Of a stretch of 31,790 nt of DNA, positions 7,890 to 14,480 are shown piece after piece. The first letter of the stretch is position 1; every line of letters begins with the position of its first letter. The DNA lies in contig CAZFIM010000033.1 of the NCBI GenBank assembly GCA_964519615.1, forward strand, positions 1 through 31,790. Reading direction: 5' to 3'. The notes under the pieces were generated by a model. That model made no database searches. It saw only the letters and a program-made list of their open reading frames with translations, and was not told the origin of the DNA. The stretch is from CAZFIM01 sp964519615. GTDB taxonomy: Bacteria; Chloroflexota; Dehalococcoidia; GIF9; UBA5629. A program made the translations under genes and the position numbers.

Positions 7890-8549
7890 GTGAAAAAAAC
7901 ACACCTTTTACAGTTTATCGCGGTTATACTCTGTCTGGGGCTCTTCCTGCCTTCCTGTACGGACCTGGAGGAATACGGCTACGGGATCGATTCTGATGGA
8001 GACGGCTGGACCGATTCACAGGAGACAAAAGCGGGGACAGATCCCAATGATGTCGATAGCGATAAAGACGGTTACTGGGATTCTCATGACGCCAATCCGC
8101 TGGACCCTGACATTACCGGCAATGTAATGATGCCGGAATCAGAGCAGGCAGCAACGCCCGCAGCGGAGCCGAAAGAAGCGGCAGAGGAAGTATCAGAGGA
8201 ACCTCAGCCGGAAGAGGTCGAGGCGGTGCCGCTCCCGCTCGATGCGGCGGAGACAGCAGTGATGACAGAGATGAATGCAGTCCAGGAAGCAGTGGACATA
8301 ATGATGAGAAACAACGGTCTGAGCGTTATTGAAAACCCGGTGACAGTTCCCACCGCCAATATGCAGCGCTTCCCCGATATCACCACTGCTCACGGGGCGG
8401 CCGGAGTAGGTTACGTACTCTATCTTCATGACTATGACGGAAACGGCTCTCCGGATACGAATTACTATCCCTCAAAGACGACAAACGGCACATATATCTG
8501 CGACCGCAGCGGCAAAGTCACACAGGTAACGACCGGTTACGAGGAGTAA
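7890..8549 (+). CDS. Lipoprotein with thrombospondin type-3-like calcium repeats
   Basis: This is a 219-residue predicted surface lipoprotein. A 22-residue signal peptide ends in LPSC (C23 lipidated). Residues 34-74 carry two acidic calcium-binding repeats of thrombospondin type-3/dockerin-like character (DSDGDGWTD and DSDKDGYWD, with GTDPND and ANPLDPD between and after). A low-complexity Glu/Ala/Pro linker follows (about 85-128). The C-terminal part (about 150-219) contains another Asp/Gly-rich loop, YDGNGSPDTNYYP, resembling the same calcium-loop theme. The start is GTG at 7890 with AGAGG nine bases upstream. No enzymatic domain is recognised; a structural or adhesive role at the cell surface is possible but not shown. 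It converges with the decarboxylase gene, 17 bases away. Confidence 0.75.
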   Translation: MKKTHLLQFIAVILCLGLFLPSCTDLEEYGYGIDSDGDGWTDSQETKAGTDPNDVDSDKDGYWDSHDANPLDPDITGNVMMPESEQAATPAAEPKEAAEEVSEEPQPEEVEAVPLPLDAAETAVMTEMNAVQEAVDIMMRNNGLSVIENPVTVPTANMQRFPDITTAHGAAGVGYVLYLHDYDGNGSPDTNYYPSKTTNGTYICDRSGKVTQVTTGYEE

Positions 8550-8566
8550 CAGTTACCTCCTGCTGT

Positions 8567-9382
8567 CTACCGCTCTATTCCCTGCAGCGCATCGGAGGTA
8601 TCAGGCGTAAAATCCATGGTGTAGAAGCCGGTACTCTTTCCGGGCAGCACCATGGTGAATTCAGATGTATCATCCAGCATAAGAGCGGCGTCCGCCGTTT
8701 CAAGCTCAAGCACGTGACCGCCTGCGCTTCTATCAGCGGTGAGAAAGTGCAGATGATAGCCTGCCACATTAAGGCCGCTGACATAATCCGGGCAGCGGAA
8801 GCCGACAACCGTTCCCTCTACATTTTTAAAATCGAACACGGCCTGATGAGGAGTAACCTGCGCAAGCGGCGGGTACGGTTTTTCCTGCGCGGGGACGCTT
8901 CTGGTCTTCATATATGAAAATGTACCTTCGACTACGATAGCGTAGAAAATGTTTTGCGTGGGCATGATGCTGTCGATATATGCCTCCAGACCGTTGAAAT
9001 CCGTCCCGGAAGGCACATTCTGCTTTAAATCAGCATCGAAGAAGGTCACGCAGGCAAACGGTGTCTGCATATCGTCCGCCACCTTATACGCTTTACCGTC
9101 CATTTTCACCTGATAAAAGATACCGTCTACCGCCACCATCTCCCCGTCGAGGGCGGTAAATGTGCCCAGCCCCATATCGCCGTAGCGCTGCAGCTCGCCA
9201 TAGGAGAGTATGCCGTCATAGAGGCCGCCCAGCAGAGCGTCTATGGTGGATACCTGGTACAGTATATCGCGCCCGCCGCGTGCGTCCTTATCGGCGGGGC
9301 CGGGCCGGCATCCTGTCAAAAACACAATAAGCAGACTGAGGGTAACAGCCGCTATTGTGAAGATTATTTTTCTTTTATGCAT
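8567..9382 (-). CDS. budA: Alpha-acetolactate decarboxylase, predicted lipoprotein
   Basis: This 271-residue enzyme should convert (S)-2-acetolactate to (R)-acetoin and CO2. The metal-binding set is intact: H210, H212 and H223 (GYHLHF and GGHVLE) have the HxH-x10-H spacing of known family members. E81 (GEMVAVDG), R161 and the near-terminal E270 fall where active-site Glu, Arg and Glu are expected from the Brevibacillus enzyme (recalled numbering, not aligned). Unusually, residues 1-25 form a lipoprotein signal ending in LTGC (C25), so the enzyme is predicted to be anchored outside the cytoplasmic membrane. Start ATG with AGGAGGG six bases upstream. The upstream gene on the same strand is a FAD oxidoreductase 70 bases away. 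No acetolactate synthase is in the window. Confidence 0.9.
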   Translation of the reverse strand: MHKRKIIFTIAAVTLSLLIVFLTGCRPGPADKDARGGRDILYQVSTIDALLGGLYDGILSYGELQRYGDMGLGTFTALDGEMVAVDGIFYQVKMDGKAYKVADDMQTPFACVTFFDADLKQNVPSGTDFNGLEAYIDSIMPTQNIFYAIVVEGTFSYMKTRSVPAQEKPYPPLAQVTPHQAVFDFKNVEGTVVGFRCPDYVSGLNVAGYHLHFLTADRSAGGHVLELETADAALMLDDTSEFTMVLPGKSTGFYTMDFTPDTSDALQGIER

Positions 9383-9452
9383 TACCGCCCTCCTGTGTTT
9401 TCACCGGTATATCTTACTCCTGATTCTTGCTTAACAAAAGAACTACGGGCAA

Positions 9453-10955
9453 TTATGGTACGCTGGTGTTGAATGCCTTGCCGTCTTTGTGACAGATGAT
9501 CTGCATGACATTACGTCCGTCTATTGCCCCTGTCGGCAGTCCGCCTCCCGGTGATACCCACTGCCCGGCCATATAGAAATTGCTCAGACCGGGGAGCGTT
9601 TTTTTCATGCGCATCATCATCGTCTTGCGCGTGACGAGCCAGCCTTCGAAGCTTCCCCTCCAGTTGCCGGTATAGCGCTCGAAGGTTGCGGGTGTGGCCA
9701 CATCCACCATCTCCACCTTGTCTGCCAGGTCCGGAAAGCGCCGGGAAAGCGCCTCAACCACTTTATCTGCGATTGCCTTCTTTTCCGCTTTGTAACGCTC
9801 AGGGTCATCCTTCAACCGCTTCCAGTAATCATAATCGGTGGTAAACATGACGGTCAGCACGTTTTTCCCCTCCGGCGCCAGGGTAGGATCGTAACTGTGA
9901 ATACTTACACTCAACCGTCTTTCCTCCTTGCCGGCGATCGTTATGGGATTGGGAAGCGGAATGCTTATACCCGCCACAGACGGCTGCACATCAGCAAAAT
10001 TCATAGCCACGCCTAATCCTACGAATACCAGGGGAGGGAAAGGCAGCATATTTTTGTAATAGCCCCTGACGGTATCATTGCAGTATTTGCCTTCCAGCAT
10101 ATCGAAGATGGTGGTATGCCCATCTGCTGCAGAGATGACAAAATCAGCCCGCTGCTGGCTGCCGTCAGCTAAGCGGACGCCAAGTGCCTTGCCGCTCTCA
10201 ACCAGTATTTTGGCAACAGGCGATTTGTAGCGGATCTCACCGCCCAACTCCAGATAGCGTTTCTCGATAGAGCGCGCAAATTGTAGAGAGCCGCCGATGG
10301 GATATCCCGCTTCGCGGTTATGGAGCCAGCCGAAGGTAAAAAGGAAAGCTATCATGGGGAAATCGGGCATATCGAAGAGCAGGAGAAGCGCACGGCGCAC
10401 AAAGTCATTCTTAAAACGGGCAGCGAATTCCTGAAGGCTGAGGCGGCCCCATTTACGGAAAAATCCGGCGTGAGGCAGCATGGTACCGATCATTTTTATC
10501 CTGTCGAAAATGGTGGCCAGCTCCGCCGGTTTATCAGCTTTCATAGAGATGCGCGTGATATGGTGCAGCCCCTGCGCCAGTTCATCGATAACGGCCGTGT
10601 CTTCTGGGGCAAGCTCTTTCATATGAGCGCTTAGACGGTCGATATCTGTATAGACGGTAAATACCTGCCCGTCCTCTCCCTCAATGCGGCAAAATACATC
10701 ATGGTCGAAGATGCACCATTCCCTGGCCGCCCCCAGCTCCTGCCACAGCCGGTACATGTAGCTGCCGGGACTACTGCCTACCAGCCAGTGTACGCAGCCG
10801 TCGACGGTGTACCCTTTGCGTGCCCACGACGTGCACAGCCCTCCCGGTTTGTCATGCATTTCAAGAATAGTAGTTTTATAGCCGTTCATCCGCCCGTAGC
10901 AGCCGCAGGCAAGCCCTGCGATACCGGCACCGATAATTATTATTGACTTCTGCAT
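9453..10955 (-). CDS. FAD-dependent oxidoreductase, CrtI/phytoene desaturase-like
   Basis: This is a 500-residue flavoprotein of the phytoene desaturase/carotenoid isomerase/retinol saturase superfamily. The N-terminal dinucleotide-binding motif GAGIAG with the following acidic residue (ILEMHDKPGG) binds FAD. The C-terminal segment YMAGQWVSPGGGLPTGAIDGR is the second, family-typical FAD contact. The substrate is unknown; no other carotenoid genes lie beside it, so carotenoid synthesis should not be assumed. Three consecutive ATGs occur at 10961, 10958 and 10955. GAGGAG (10962-10967, minus) touches the first and is six bases from the third, so 10955 is preferred. Gene order suggests it may be co-transcribed with the acetolactate decarboxylase. 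Confidence 0.82.
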   Translation of the reverse strand: MQKSIIIIGAGIAGLACGCYGRMNGYKTTILEMHDKPGGLCTSWARKGYTVDGCVHWLVGSSPGSYMYRLWQELGAAREWCIFDHDVFCRIEGEDGQVFTVYTDIDRLSAHMKELAPEDTAVIDELAQGLHHITRISMKADKPAELATIFDRIKMIGTMLPHAGFFRKWGRLSLQEFAARFKNDFVRRALLLLFDMPDFPMIAFLFTFGWLHNREAGYPIGGSLQFARSIEKRYLELGGEIRYKSPVAKILVESGKALGVRLADGSQQRADFVISAADGHTTIFDMLEGKYCNDTVRGYYKNMLPFPPLVFVGLGVAMNFADVQPSVAGISIPLPNPITIAGKEERRLSVSIHSYDPTLAPEGKNVLTVMFTTDYDYWKRLKDDPERYKAEKKAIADKVVEALSRRFPDLADKVEMVDVATPATFERYTGNWRGSFEGWLVTRKTMMMRMKKTLPGLSNFYMAGQWVSPGGGLPTGAIDGRNVMQIICHKDGKAFNTSVP

Positions 10956-11155
10956 CATCATCTCCTCGCAGCGTTACTGAATCTCATAGAGAGCTAGCCT
11001 ATCGGATTATACGGCCGATACCATTTGCCGGGGTGCGGCGGGAGACTGCCCTGAGTCACTATTATAGTATTCAGTACCATTTTTTACTCTCTCTACCATA
11101 GCACAGAACAACAACTTTGAGAATGGGTTTTCTGAGTGTTAATAAAAGTTTAACA

Positions 11156-11196
11156 GTAAGGGAGAGATATAACTGAAAATAAACCTCTCTCTTTAC
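11156..11196. repeat. Imperfect inverted repeat
   Basis: GTAAGGGAGAGA (11156-11167) faces TCTCTCTTTAC (11186-11196). The arms pair with one mismatch and one bulge around an 18-base AT-rich loop. No T-run of terminator type follows. It could be a regulatory hairpin or operator for either divergent gene, or chance. Confidence 0.3.
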
Positions 11197-11295
11197 CTTC
11201 ACTGCTGATATAGTGGGTATCGTGTTCTGCAGGCAGCTCCATTGTAAAATGGCGTTCGATTCGGCAGGGAAGCGCATCATATCACCGTTTTCTGA

Positions 11296-11301
11296 TATAA
11301 T
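11296..11301 (+). promoter_or_regulatory. -10 box TATAAT before the plsY-like gene
   Basis: A perfect TATAAT lies 26 bases before the start codon; the expected transcript start is near 11308. No good -35 sequence is present at 16-18 bases upstream. Confidence 0.45.
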
Positions 11302-11327
11302 CGGGAAGCGGTATTAGGACTTCAATT

Positions 11328-11945
11328 ATGCTAACAGAGATTATCGCACTCGTCATAGGCTATCTGCTGGGCTCCATACCTACAGCGTATTTGATGACCA
11401 GATGGTGCAGGGGTGTCGATATCCGCACTATTGATATAGGCAATGTGGGCGGCGGCAGCGTATTGAGGAGGGTGGGCATCTGGCAGGGTATCGTTGTGCT
11501 GGCTGTCGATATGGGCAAAGGGGCTCTTGCCGTGTGGATAGCGCAGCTGCTGGGCTTAAGCTATGTATGGGTTCTGGGCGTGGCTATGGCCGCTATTTTA
11601 GGGCATGTATTTCCAGTGTTTATCGGCTTTAAGGGGGGACAGGGTGTAGCTACGATTATGGGTATCCATTTCGTTCTGGCACCTCTGGCCATGGTCACGG
11701 TATTCGTTTTGCTGGGAATCCCGCTGGTGATACTGCGTCGGCGCTTCATTAAACTGCTCTTTCTCGTTATTTGTGTTGCGGCGCCGGTGCTTATGTTCTT
11801 TACCTGGCTCTACTATAGGGATGTGGTGGAACTGCAAATATATCTCGGGCTTCTAATCGTGCTGCTCATCGTCAAAAACGCACACAGGCTCAAGGAGTTC
11901 GGCGGCGCACCGCCTCCGGACAAACAAAAAACACCGGTGGCCTGA
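11328..11945 (+). CDS. plsY: PlsY-type glycerol-3-phosphate acyltransferase
   Basis: This 205-residue integral membrane protein of the PlsY family should acylate glycerol-3-phosphate from acyl-phosphate, the first step of phospholipid synthesis. Family landmarks are GSIPTAYL (15-22), DMGKG (61-65, usually D.LKG) and GHVFPVFIGFKGGQGVAT (92-109). The first loop reads IGNVGGGSVLRR (37-48), where most PlsY proteins have SGNIGATNVLR. This phosphate-binding loop is therefore altered, and a paralogue with changed substrate is possible. The start ATG has AGGA about seven bases upstream. The last 15 residues are a hydrophilic tail. It converges with a DegV gene 44 bases away, which could be functionally relevant, since DegV/FakB proteins carry fatty acids destined for acyl-phosphate. 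Confidence 0.82.
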   Translation: MLTEIIALVIGYLLGSIPTAYLMTRWCRGVDIRTIDIGNVGGGSVLRRVGIWQGIVVLAVDMGKGALAVWIAQLLGLSYVWVLGVAMAAILGHVFPVFIGFKGGQGVATIMGIHFVLAPLAMVTVFVLLGIPLVILRRRFIKLLFLVICVAAPVLMFFTWLYYRDVVELQIYLGLLIVLLIVKNAHRLKEFGGAPPPDKQKTPVA

Positions 11946-11989
11946 GCGGGTGACTTTTTCAGGATATAAAGCGTAAATGCCCCCGGATG

Positions 11990-12850
11990 CTATTTCTCAT
12001 CCGCTGCAAGCTTCATCCCCGGTAGTACACCCACACCCAGCACCCGCGGTCCCACATTGGTCCCTATAACAGGGCTTACCTGTAAACGGTAAATTTTCTC
12101 AGGCGGATAATATTGTGCAAGTCTGGAGGCGATCATCTCCGCCTCGTCCGGTGTGGTGGCGTATTCTATGGCCATTTCCTCGATCTCATTGAACCCGGAA
12201 ACGTACTCCACCAGATAGTCAAGCGATTTCTCCCGGGAACGAAGTCTGGTAACGGCTTCAGTAATCCCGTCCCTTAAGGTGATGACAGGGTTGATCTTGA
12301 GCATAGAGCCTAAAAAGACCTGGGCACTGCCTATACGCCCTCCCCGCCTCAGATATTCAAGCGTATCGAATACCATGCGGAAATCCACCCTGCGTATACA
12401 GTTGTTAACCACGTGCCGCACAGCCTCAAGGGTGCCGCCTGCAGCGGCAGCTTTGGCAGCGGCGATGGCAATCAGCCCGAGTCCAATTATGGCGGAGCGA
12501 GAATCGATGACCTCCAGCTTTGCCCTGCCTTCCCACGCATCCTTTGCCTTTAAAGCAGACTGATATGTCGCGCTCAGCCTGGAGGAAATAGTTAACACCA
12601 CAATCTCTTCCGCTTCCTCAGCGGCTTTATCGAATGCTTCCATGAACTCCTTAGGCGGAGGTGCCGACGTGCTGGGATAAATTTTATTCTCAGTCAATCT
12701 GCGGTAAAATTCATCGGTGCTAATATCCACGCCGTCTTTGAATGTTTCATTGCCGAAATGTATATGAAGCGGCACGACCGTTATTCCCAACTTTTTAGCC
12801 ACTTCAGCAGGCAGATCTGACGTGCTGTCGGTGATAATCTTCACTGCCAT
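11990..12850 (-). CDS. DegV family fatty-acid-binding protein
   Basis: This 286-residue DegV/FakB-type protein binds a single fatty acid. In Gram-positive bacteria such proteins present the fatty acid to the FakA kinase, giving acyl-phosphate. Typical features are TDSTSDLP (7-14) at the N-terminus, the STSAPPP loop (59-65), SSRLSATYQSA, EYLRRGGRIG in the middle and SPVIGTNVGPRVLG near the C-terminus. The length is normal. Start ATG with GGGAGAG a few bases upstream, and a good promoter on the minus strand at 12947-12975. No FakA homologue is within the window, so its use of the pathway is inferred from family and neighbour only. The name degV is a family name, not evidence of protease function. 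Confidence 0.9.
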   Translation of the reverse strand: MAVKIITDSTSDLPAEVAKKLGITVVPLHIHFGNETFKDGVDISTDEFYRRLTENKIYPSTSAPPPKEFMEAFDKAAEEAEEIVVLTISSRLSATYQSALKAKDAWEGRAKLEVIDSRSAIIGLGLIAIAAAKAAAAGGTLEAVRHVVNNCIRRVDFRMVFDTLEYLRRGGRIGSAQVFLGSMLKINPVITLRDGITEAVTRLRSREKSLDYLVEYVSGFNEIEEMAIEYATTPDEAEMIASRLAQYYPPEKIYRLQVSPVIGTNVGPRVLGVGVLPGMKLAADEK

Positions 12851-12946
12851 ATCATCTCTCCCGCAATTAAAGAATGATGCAATACAATGACGGTATCGGT
12901 TAATTAACGGCCGGGATGCATCGCTATACGATGTAAGTACGCTCGC

Positions 12947-12975
12947 ATACTAGCACCGATATATGAGTCTGTCAA
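12947..12975 (-). promoter_or_regulatory. Promoter of degV
   Basis: Read on the minus strand: TTGACA (12975-12970), a 17-base spacer and TAGTAT (12952-12947). The expected leader is about 90 bases. Confidence 0.7.
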
Positions 12976-13116
12976 TAGTTATGTGAAAGCAGTATTTTAT
13001 ATAACGGGCAGCGCTATAAAACCTTATTCATACTTGCGCAGCAAGTAAAAATACCTGAAAAATGGCTATTTGGACACGAATGCAGAAAAAAGGGACGGCA
13101 AAGAGGCTTGAGAGTA

Positions 13117-13145
13117 TTGACATTTCAGAAACAAATGCTTATTAT
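13117..13145 (+). promoter_or_regulatory. Promoter of the first DUF5679 gene
   Basis: TTGACA (13117-13122), 17 bases, TATTAT (13140-13145). Transcription would begin near 13152, about 24 bases before the start codon, right before the ribosome-binding site AAGGAGGTG. Confidence 0.75.
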
Positions 13146-13175
13146 CATATTTAGCACTATTAAGGAGGTGAACGA

Positions 13176-13316
13176 ATGCAAGCATATTGCATGAAGTGCC
13201 GCGCAAAAAAAGAGATGAAAAACCCGAAAGCCATCACCATGAAAAATGGCAAACCGGCAACCCAGGGTGTGTGTCCCGATTGCGGCACCAAAATGTTCAG
13301 AATAGGCAAAAGCTAG
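13176..13316 (+). CDS. DUF5679 small zinc-ribbon protein (copy 1)
   Basis: This 46-residue protein has two CxxC pairs (C5/C8 and C33/C36) spaced as a zinc ribbon, separated by a basic linker with KNP and KNGKPAT, and ending FRIGKS. It matches the DUF5679 type of mini-protein that I associate with Chloroflexota; the function is unknown. A near-perfect Shine-Dalgarno AAGGAGGTG lies just upstream. The gene is a stand-alone unit with its own promoter and intrinsic terminator, suggesting strong, independent expression. A second copy at 21556-21699 shares 33 of 45 aligned residues. A nucleic-acid- or ribosome-related role is a guess from size, basic charge and zinc ribbon only. Too short for many gene finders, but start, composition and signals are convincing. 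Confidence 0.9.
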   Translation: MQAYCMKCRAKKEMKNPKAITMKNGKPATQGVCPDCGTKMFRIGKS

Positions 13317-13339
13317 GGTTCGCCGACAACACAAGTAAA

Positions 13340-13382
13340 TAAGGGCCAGATATTTGTCTGTGCAGTATCTGGCCTTTTATTT
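13340..13382. terminator. Intrinsic terminator after DUF5679 copy 1
   Basis: GGCCAGATA (13344-13352) and TATCTGGCC (13366-13374) form a perfect 9-bp stem with a 13-base loop, followed by TTTTATTTT. A-rich sequence before the stem also pairs partly with the T-run, so it could work in both directions. Confidence 0.88.
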
Positions 13383-13480
13383 TATCCGTTTTCAATAACC
13401 GGCTTGAGAATTACGGTGCCCATGGATGAGTTGTACTGGTAATTGGTAATCTGCAGGCCGGTTCTAGTGTAATGCCTCAT
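13382..13480 (-). CDS. Possible small ORF or gene remnant
   Basis: A 32-residue open frame reads MRHYTRTGLQITNY...VILKPVIENG and ends at 13382, directly against the terminator. The frame is open a little further upstream, with in-frame KKDYLTTGE before the ATG and a stop before that. The composition looks more protein-like than random, but there is no strong ribosome-binding site and no recognised family. It may be a small protein, the tail of a decayed gene, or chance. Confidence 0.25.
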   Translation of the reverse strand: MRHYTRTGLQITNYQYNSSMGTVILKPVIENG

Positions 13481-13531
13481 TTCGCCTGTTGTAAGGTAAT
13501 CCTTTTTTCCATGTCAGCAGCGTATAAATGT

Positions 13532-13537
13532 TATAAT
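13532..13537 (+). promoter_or_regulatory. Possible -10 box before uppS
   Basis: TATAAT lies 41 bases before the uppS start codon. No convincing -35 is found at normal spacing, so this is weak support for a uppS-dxs promoter. Confidence 0.3.
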
Positions 13538-13578
13538 AAGCCGTTAACCAGAATAATCTTGCATCAGGCTGAATAATA

Positions 13579-14310
13579 ATGGAACTCGTAAGCAAGCTGA
13601 ATACAGCATCGAACATACCCAAAGAACTTCTTCCCGGTCACGTAGCCATAATCATGGACGGCAGCGGCCGCTGGGCCAAAAACCATCATATTCCCAGAGT
13701 GGCAGGACACAAGAAGGGTGCAGGCTCCGTAGAAGAGATTGTTGAAACCTTCATATATTACGGAATCCCTTATCTCACGCTGTTTGCCTTTTCAACGGAA
13801 AACTGGAACCGCCCTAAGGAAGAGGTGGAAGGCATCCTCAAGCTGCTGGAAGAAAACCTTGAATACGGCATCCGCATTGCTCTGGAGAAGAAGATAAAAA
13901 TCCACCATCTGGGCAGTAGAGATGGCTTGCCCCTCCATATACAGGAGAAAATCCATGAGGCGACGGACCTGACAAAGGACAATTCCAATCTCAACCTGGC
14001 GCTGGCGTTTAACTACGGCTCAAGAAACGAGATAGTGAAAGCTTTAAAGAGCATCGTGCGGAGCGGTGCCGGGGTAGATGATATCGATGAAGCTATGATT
14101 AAACGATATCTCTATACCGCTGATTTTCCCGATCCAGATCTTATCATACGTACAGGCGGGGAGAGGCGGCTGAGCAATTTTCTGCTGTGGCAAGCGGCAT
14201 ATGCCGAGCTTTATTTCACTCCTGTTTTATGGCCGGATTTTAATAGAGACGAGATGGAGAAGGCACTTATCGATTACAGCAAGCGTCAGCGCCGTTTTGG
14301 CCGGGTTTAG
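13579..14310 (+). CDS. uppS: Isoprenyl (undecaprenyl-type) diphosphate synthase
   Basis: This 243-residue cis-prenyltransferase should condense isopentenyl diphosphate onto farnesyl diphosphate to make the long polyprenyl diphosphate used as a glycan lipid carrier. Motifs appear in the normal order: HVAIIMDGSGRWAK (21-34, with catalytic Asp D27), GHKKGA (43-48), FAFSTENWNRP (69-79), and RTGGERRLSNFLLWQ (191-205) followed by YAELYFTPVLWPD. One conserved position differs: the usual DGNGRW reads DGSGRW, so S29 replaces the Asn that corresponds to Asn28 of the E. coli enzyme (numbering from memory). The length is normal. The ribosome-binding site is weak. dxs follows after 170 bases on the same strand, linking precursor supply and polyprenyl synthesis. 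Confidence 0.93.
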   Translation: MELVSKLNTASNIPKELLPGHVAIIMDGSGRWAKNHHIPRVAGHKKGAGSVEEIVETFIYYGIPYLTLFAFSTENWNRPKEEVEGILKLLEENLEYGIRIALEKKIKIHHLGSRDGLPLHIQEKIHEATDLTKDNSNLNLALAFNYGSRNEIVKALKSIVRSGAGVDDIDEAMIKRYLYTADFPDPDLIIRTGGERRLSNFLLWQAAYAELYFTPVLWPDFNRDEMEKALIDYSKRQRRFGRV

Positions 14311-14480
14311 TAATCATTACACGGTATTTTCAACCTTGTCTTCGGGGAGAATACGGTATAATAATTTATATTGACGGCAGAGAATTTTAACAAAGATAAT
14401 ACACAGAATAGCAGGCTTGAAAAATCCGGGTATACGGACACACAGCCTGTACAGGCAAGAGGACACTATAAGAATAGATC

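Larger units (their letters stand above)
10962..11327. other. Gene-free spacer between divergent genes
   Basis: These 366 bases separate the FAD oxidoreductase (minus) from the plsY-like gene (plus). They hold an imperfect long-arm inverted repeat (11156-11196) and a TATAAT at 11296-11301 that probably belongs to the plsY-like promoter. The only open frame of note, on the minus strand at about 11071-11280, has no codon or composition signs of a real protein. Confidence 0.5.
12851..13175. other. Divergent promoter region, no gene
   Basis: These 325 bases between degV (minus) and the first DUF5679 gene (plus) contain one strong promoter for each direction, listed separately. A small perfect hairpin, CATCG-CTATA-CGATG (12918-12932), lies in the predicted degV leader. 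No coding sequence was recognised. Confidence 0.6.

Noticed and set aside
8525..8561. Cluster of GTAAC/GTTAC inverted words at the end of the calcium-repeat lipoprotein gene, considered as a terminator
   Set aside because: Loops are too small or arms imperfect, and no T-run follows on either strand.
11071..11280. 69-codon minus-strand open frame in the spacer before plsY
   Set aside because: No ribosome-binding site, no recognisable domain, and composition like non-coding AT-rich DNA.
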